A DNA stretch of 64,000 nt from Virgibacillus_O xinjiangensis. GTDB taxonomy: Bacteria > Bacillota > Bacilli > Bacillales > Amphibacillaceae. A program made the translations under genes and the position numbers. Under the pieces are notes generated by a model. The model searched no databases. It was not told the origin of the DNA and saw nothing but the letters and a program-made list of their open reading frames with translations. Location: positions 124,001-188,000 of the forward strand of contig NZ_JBHRSA010000004.1 in NCBI RefSeq assembly GCF_042643145.1. The letters run 5' to 3'. This document shows, piece by piece, positions 60,212 to 64,000 of the stretch (positions within the stretch are counted from its first letter, which is position 1; each line of letters starts with the position of its first letter).

Positions 60212-62257
60212 TTAATCTAATTTGTACTTTTCTATCTTATAGTACAGATTTCGTATGGACACATTCAACTCTTTGGCTGTCTGCGTTTTATTAAAACCGT
60301 TCCTCTTATAAGCTTCCTGAATATATCTGCGCTCAAATGCTTCAGTAGCCTCCTGGAGGGTTCTCGTATCTGTCTGCCCAGACACTGGTGGAGAATATTC
60401 TTCGACGCTCCCTCCAAATGATGGAAGGTGTTTTCTTTTGATCATCTCTTCTCCCATATCCATATAAATCATAGCCCGGCCGATCACATTTTCCAATTCC
60501 CTGATGTTTCCCGGCCATTGGTACGTCTTTAAATAACCTAAGGCCTCTTGTTCCAAGCCTCTGACACTTCTACCGTAATCTTGATTCAATTTCCGAAGAG
60601 AGTGTTCAGCAAGTGCGGGCAAATCGGAAATCCTCTCTCTTAACGCAGGTATGAAAATCGGCAGCCGATTCAGCCGATAATATAAATCCTCGCGAAATGT
60701 TTTCGCCATGACAGCCTTTTCCAGGTTGACATTAGTTGCTGCGATCACTCTTACATCAAGGGATACTGGTTCTGTCCCCCCTACCCGCACAATTTCATGT
60801 TCCTGCAGAACCCTCAGAAGCTTTGCCTGCATATGAAGGGATAGTTCTCCAATTTCATCCAGGAAGATGCTTCCCATGTTTGCTTCTTCAAAGAGACCTT
60901 TCTTCCCTCCGTGCTTCGCCCCTGAAAATGCTCCCTCCTCATAACCAAAGAGTTCACTCTCCAGAATGGATTCAGAAATGGCAGCACAATTTACACGAAT
61001 GAATTTATTATGCTTCCGATCACTTTCGTTATGGATTGCATGTGCGAAAAGTTCTTTGCCTGTCCCGGACTCTCCCCGCAGCAGGACCGTTGCCGGAGTT
61101 TTTGCGCCTACTTTCGCCTGTTCCAGAGCAAGTTTCATTTCCGGGGAATCACCGATAATATCATGGAAAGAATATTTTGCCTCCAAGTTTCTGATGATCT
61201 GCCTTGCACGCTGTAATTCTCTTGTCAATGACTGTATTTCTGACACGTCATGAAGTACGCCGACACTTCCCTTTATCTTTCCATCCACAATAATCGGGGC
61301 TACATTGACCACCACATCTTTTTTCGACGGACCAAGTTTCATCCGCACTCCTCTTACCGGCCTTCTGGTTTTCAAAACTTTCATGTGCATGCTTTCTCCC
61401 TCAGAAATATCAACGGTGGCAGGCTTTCCAATAATATCCGATTCTCTAAGTCCTGTGATCCTCGTGTAAGCAGGATTGATGATCAAACCATTACCATGTT
61501 CATCTGCAACACTGATCGCTTCATCAGAAGATTGGATGATTGCTTCCAACATTGTTTTGATTTCTTTAAGGTCGGTATTCTCTTCCGCCAGATTCACCAC
61601 TTCGGTTATATCCTTAAACACGGAAAAAGCTCCAACCAGCTTCTTTTCGGAATCAACTATAGGTATTCGCGTAGATATAACTTTTTTCCCGTTCTTCAGC
61701 ATGAGTTTTTGATTGACTTCTTTTCTTTCCGTGCGGAGTACTTGAGGCAAGCGGGAGTTTGGAACTACATCGTCCACTTGTTTTCCTATGAAGTGATCCT
61801 TTTTTATTCCGACTATTCTCTCCGCACTTTTATTGATAAATTGCACAATCCCCTTTTGATCGATGACAATCATACCATCACGGATATTGTTCAGGATCCT
61901 GTCCTGGTTCCTCATTTGCATTCGTAGCTGTTCAAGCAATGACTCTTTTTCTTCAAAAAGTTCAGAAATGACATAAGCAACCGAACCTGGGATGATGACC
62001 GCATCCATCCCTTTCTTCTGTTTCAATTCATCTAATACAGTTTCGTCTCCGGTAGCTTCTACAATAATGTCAGCTTGGTCTATCCATTCAGACCAATCCT
62101 GTCCGGTTGGCAAACCATACGCTGCTGCTATTTGAAGGCCAGGCGCCCCCTCTCTTCTATCTACAACTGCAAGTATTTGCATCCGCCTTGTAGCACGAAG
62201 AATCTCCAGCAGAGCTGTTCCTCCCTTTCCAGCGCCAACAATAAGAACACGTTTCAT
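60212..62257 (-). CDS. bkdR: Sigma-54-dependent activator BkdR
   Basis: A 681-residue enhancer-binding protein. An N-terminal Rossmann-like domain (1-105, starts MKRVLIVGAGKGGTALLEIL) is followed by two PAS domains (about 115-225 and 240-345). The AAA+ domain (about 365-590) has Walker A GESGTGKE and the sigma-54-contacting loop GAFSGA, where most relatives have GAFTGA. A Fis-type helix-turn-helix ends the protein (TQTAKELNVSIRNLYYKIEK). ATG 62257 follows AAGGTGGGG. It lies directly upstream of the operon it is expected to activate. Confidence 0.93.
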   Translation of the reverse strand: MKRVLIVGAGKGGTALLEILRATRRMQILAVVDRREGAPGLQIAAAYGLPTGQDWSEWIDQADIIVEATGDETVLDELKQKKGMDAVIIPGSVAYVISELFEEKESLLEQLRMQMRNQDRILNNIRDGMIVIDQKGIVQFINKSAERIVGIKKDHFIGKQVDDVVPNSRLPQVLRTERKEVNQKLMLKNGKKVISTRIPIVDSEKKLVGAFSVFKDITEVVNLAEENTDLKEIKTMLEAIIQSSDEAISVADEHGNGLIINPAYTRITGLRESDIIGKPATVDISEGESMHMKVLKTRRPVRGVRMKLGPSKKDVVVNVAPIIVDGKIKGSVGVLHDVSEIQSLTRELQRARQIIRNLEAKYSFHDIIGDSPEMKLALEQAKVGAKTPATVLLRGESGTGKELFAHAIHNESDRKHNKFIRVNCAAISESILESELFGYEEGAFSGAKHGGKKGLFEEANMGSIFLDEIGELSLHMQAKLLRVLQEHEIVRVGGTEPVSLDVRVIAATNVNLEKAVMAKTFREDLYYRLNRLPIFIPALRERISDLPALAEHSLRKLNQDYGRSVRGLEQEALGYLKTYQWPGNIRELENVIGRAMIYMDMGEEMIKRKHLPSFGGSVEEYSPPVSGQTDTRTLQEATEAFERRYIQEAYKRNGFNKTQTAKELNVSIRNLYYKIEKYKLD

Positions 62258-62391
62258 AGCACCCCACCTTGCATGAATTTGCATGATTCCATCATACGAT
62301 AGCCTGCATGTTTTAGCAAATAAAGGTTTGTTTCTATTTGAAGCAATTTTTGTTATACTGATAAAAGTTTATCTAATAAAGAGGGATCATC

Positions 62392-62622
62392 ATGATCAGA
62401 ATTTTTGCCATCGTCGTTTTGTTAATACCAGGAGTTATCGCAGCACTAGGAATCAAATTGATGAGGGATACCTTATTCGATGAGGTGTACAGCGTATTCA
62501 TGCACACCATGATCCAATTTGCAGCGGGGTTCCTCCTGTTTATAGCCGGCATTGGGTTTATAGCAGGGTTTGTTGTACATAGGGACCGAAAAAGACAGCA
62601 AAAAAAAAAGGATGAGAAGTAA
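62392..62622 (+). CDS. yqzF: YqzF family membrane protein (DUF2627)
   Basis: A 76-residue protein with two membrane spans (about 4-22 and 40-62) and a basic C-terminal tail, matching DUF2627. Seen: RIFAIVVLLIPGVIAALGIKLMRD. AGAGGGATCATC precedes the ATG. It is divergent from bkdR, as in B. subtilis. A TATACT box lies 32 bases upstream of the start. The function is unknown. Confidence 0.87.
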   Translation: MIRIFAIVVLLIPGVIAALGIKLMRDTLFDEVYSVFMHTMIQFAAGFLLFIAGIGFIAGFVVHRDRKRQQKKKDEK

Positions 62623-62653
62623 GGGAGGGTTGGTATCATATACCCGGTCTTAC

Positions 62654-62682
62654 TTAACAGTCCTTAGCAGCTGTGTTATGAT
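62654..62682 (+). promoter_or_regulatory. Probable sigma-A promoter of the aspartokinase gene
   Basis: TTAACA, 17 bases, TATGAT, about 37 bases before the start codon. No lysine riboswitch fits in the short leader. Confidence 0.6.
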
Positions 62683-62718
62683 AAAAAAATAAAAATATTC
62701 GACATAGGGGGAAATTCC

Positions 62719-64000
62719 ATGAAAGTCGCTAAATTTGGCGGCAGTTCAGTCGCTAATGCAGTACAATTACAAAAAGTAGCAGAAATCATCCGTTCGGACG
62801 CTAATCGAAAATTTGTGGTGGTTTCCGCTCCAGGCAAAAGGTATTCCGGAGATGAGAAAGTGACAGATATCCTCATTCAATTAGGAGAAGCCTATAAGCA
62901 CGGTGAAGAATACACACACTATATAAACAAGGTTATGGGCCGGTTCAAAGAAATCATTGAAGATCTAGAGCTTTCGGAGAATATCTTGGAAGATATCAGA
63001 AGGACAATAGAGAAGGTATTGGAAAAAGATACTTCCATCGAACTTAAATTAGATTCATTAAAAGCCGTAGGAGAAGACAGCTCAGCAAAAATACTTAGCG
63101 GCTATCTTGCGTCCCTCGGAGAAAATGCTTCCTACATAAATCCCGAAGAAGCAGGCATCATTGTAAGTAATGAGCCAGGAAACGCACATATATTGGATGA
63201 AAGCTTCTCGAAAATCTATTCTTTAAGAGAAAAAGACGGAATTTTTGTCATTCCCGGATTTTTCGGCTACACCACGGAAGGTGAATTGATTACCTTTTCC
63301 CGCGGCGGGTCTGACATCACAGGTGCTATCGTAGCAGCTGGGGTACAGGCGGAGCTCTATGAGAACTTTACCGACGTAGATTCTGTATATACGGTTAACC
63401 CTACACTCGTGGACAATCCAAAAGAAATAACTACTTTGACATATCGGGAAATGAGAGAGCTTTCCTATGCAGGTTTCTCCGTATTCCATGACGAAGCCTT
63501 GATTCCTGCGTTTGAAAAAGGTATTCCTGTATGCATCAAAAACACAAATAATCCGCATGCACCGGGGACTAATATCGTGGCTGAAAAGAAGGAAAGTGAT
63601 AAATGCGTGGTTGGGATTGCGAGCGATACCGGCTTTTGCAGCATCTATATAAGCAAATTCCTCATGAACAGGGAAGTTGGTTTTGGTCGGAAACTCTTCC
63701 AGATTCTTGAAGATGAAGAAGTTTCTTTTGAACATGCTCCATCCGGTATTGATGATATGTCCATCATTATCCGTGAAAGCTTATTGACACCTGAAAAGGA
63801 AAAAAGGGTGTTGGATCGGATGAAAAATGAACTGAAGCCGGAAAAGATAGACATTCATCGGGACCTTGCAATGATCATGGTTGTAGGGGAAGGGCTAGTA
63901 AGTACGATTGGTATTGCTCAACGGGCAACGACTGCCATCTCCTCAGCTAATGTTAATATAGAAATGATCAACCAAGGCTCTTCAGAGGTGTCCATGATGT
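62719..64000 (+). CDS. Aspartokinase (class III-like, monofunctional), 3' end outside window
   Basis: At least 427 residues are visible, open to the window edge. Aspartokinase phosphorylates aspartate, the first step to lysine, threonine and methionine. The kinase domain begins MKVAKFGGSSVANAVQLQKV and has FSRGGSDITGAIVAAGV. Regulatory ACT domains begin near residue 300 (VGIASDTGFCSIYI) and include VGEGLVSTIGIAQRATTAI. The sequence resembles B. subtilis YclM (ThrD) more than LysC or DapG, judged from the long middle insertion. TAGGGGGA precedes the ATG. Confidence 0.9.
   Translation, partial: MKVAKFGGSSVANAVQLQKVAEIIRSDANRKFVVVSAPGKRYSGDEKVTDILIQLGEAYKHGEEYTHYINKVMGRFKEIIEDLELSENILEDIRRTIEKVLEKDTSIELKLDSLKAVGEDSSAKILSGYLASLGENASYINPEEAGIIVSNEPGNAHILDESFSKIYSLREKDGIFVIPGFFGYTTEGELITFSRGGSDITGAIVAAGVQAELYENFTDVDSVYTVNPTLVDNPKEITTLTYREMRELSYAGFSVFHDEALIPAFEKGIPVCIKNTNNPHAPGTNIVAEKKESDKCVVGIASDTGFCSIYISKFLMNREVGFGRKLFQILEDEEVSFEHAPSGIDDMSIIIRESLLTPEKEKRVLDRMKNELKPEKIDIHRDLAMIMVVGEGLVSTIGIAQRATTAISSANVNIEMINQGSSEVSMM

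Noticed and set aside
61250..61927. 225-codon open frame antisense to bkdR
   Set aside because: Aromatic/His-rich translation typical of a shadow frame; bkdR on the other strand is unmistakable.
62640..62718. Lysine riboswitch before the aspartokinase gene
   Set aside because: The leader is too short and none of the L-box blocks is present.
1..64000. CRISPR arrays, tRNA or rRNA genes, insertion sequences
   Set aside because: Reading both strands showed no regular spaced repeats, no tRNA-like cloverleafs and no transposase genes.

Overview
The window is a stretch of chromosome from an endospore-forming, low-GC Gram-positive bacterium of the family Bacillaceae. The evidence is the gene content (sigF-spoIIAB-spoIIAA, spoVA genes, dacB-spmA-spmB, spoIIM), strong AGGAGG-type ribosome binding sites, bacillithiol-linked enzymes, and a gene order that largely follows the Bacillus subtilis ypb/ypu/spoIIA/yqk/yqj/bkd region as I remember it. 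Acidic extracytoplasmic parts may hint at a salt-tolerant relative, but the species cannot be named from this sequence. No rRNA, tRNA, CRISPR array, prophage or insertion sequence was seen. Most genes lie on the minus strand.

Layout, left to right. Bases 1-3,500: the end of an L-asparaginase gene, then bacillithiol-disulfide reductase (ypdA), glutamate dehydrogenase (gudB) and the MecA paralogue ypbH. Bases 3,580-7,050: the ypbE-like/CPBP protease/recS/ypbB cluster. Bases 7,210-8,641: a cobalamin-riboswitch-controlled pair encoding an ECF S-component and a DUF4430 (transcobalamin C-terminal-like) lipoprotein. Bases 8,647-15,511: resE-resD, the resABC cytochrome c maturation genes and rluB. 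Bases 15,585-23,320: dacB-spmA-spmB, a superoxide dismutase, scpAB, a tiny YjcZ-type gene, an orphan ribT, a short M50 peptidase, ppiB and lysA. Bases 23,451-28,914: a reduced spoVA set (AF, AB, AA) and the sigF operon with dacF. Bases 29,028-35,120: nucleoside catabolism genes (pdp, pupG, drm), xerD, yqzK, fur and spoIIM.

Bases 35,192-39,192: endonuclease Q and nudF, then aldo/keto reductase yqkF (+ strand), yqkB and the SDR yqjQ. Bases 39,463-43,570: a plus-strand cassette of glycerophosphodiesterase, namA, ribonuclease Z and an aldehyde dehydrogenase. Bases 43,638-50,175: DNA polymerase IV, peptidase yqjE and a methylmalonyl-CoA block, consisting of a carboxyltransferase, a B12-binding mutase subunit fused to methylmalonyl-CoA epimerase, and the mutase large subunit. 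Bases 50,309-53,435: a Prli42-like microprotein, yqjA, bacilliredoxin brxB and the start of the bkd genes. Bases 52,149-62,257: the whole branched-chain keto acid operon (ptb-bcd-buk-lpdV-bkdAA-bkdAB-bkdB) behind a near-perfect sigma-54 promoter, with its activator gene bkdR upstream. Bases 62,392-64,000: yqzF and the start of an aspartokinase.

The parts fit together. Branched-chain amino acid breakdown by Bcd and the Bkd complex can yield propionyl-CoA from valine and isoleucine. The methylmalonyl-CoA block can handle that carbon but needs coenzyme B12, and a B12-repressed uptake module lies in the same window. The most distinctive items are this riboswitch-DUF4430-ECF module, the mutase-epimerase fusion, the spoVA locus without AC/AD/AE, and readable control regions (sigma-54 promoter with paired upstream sites, a PerR-like box before fur, and sporulation promoters).
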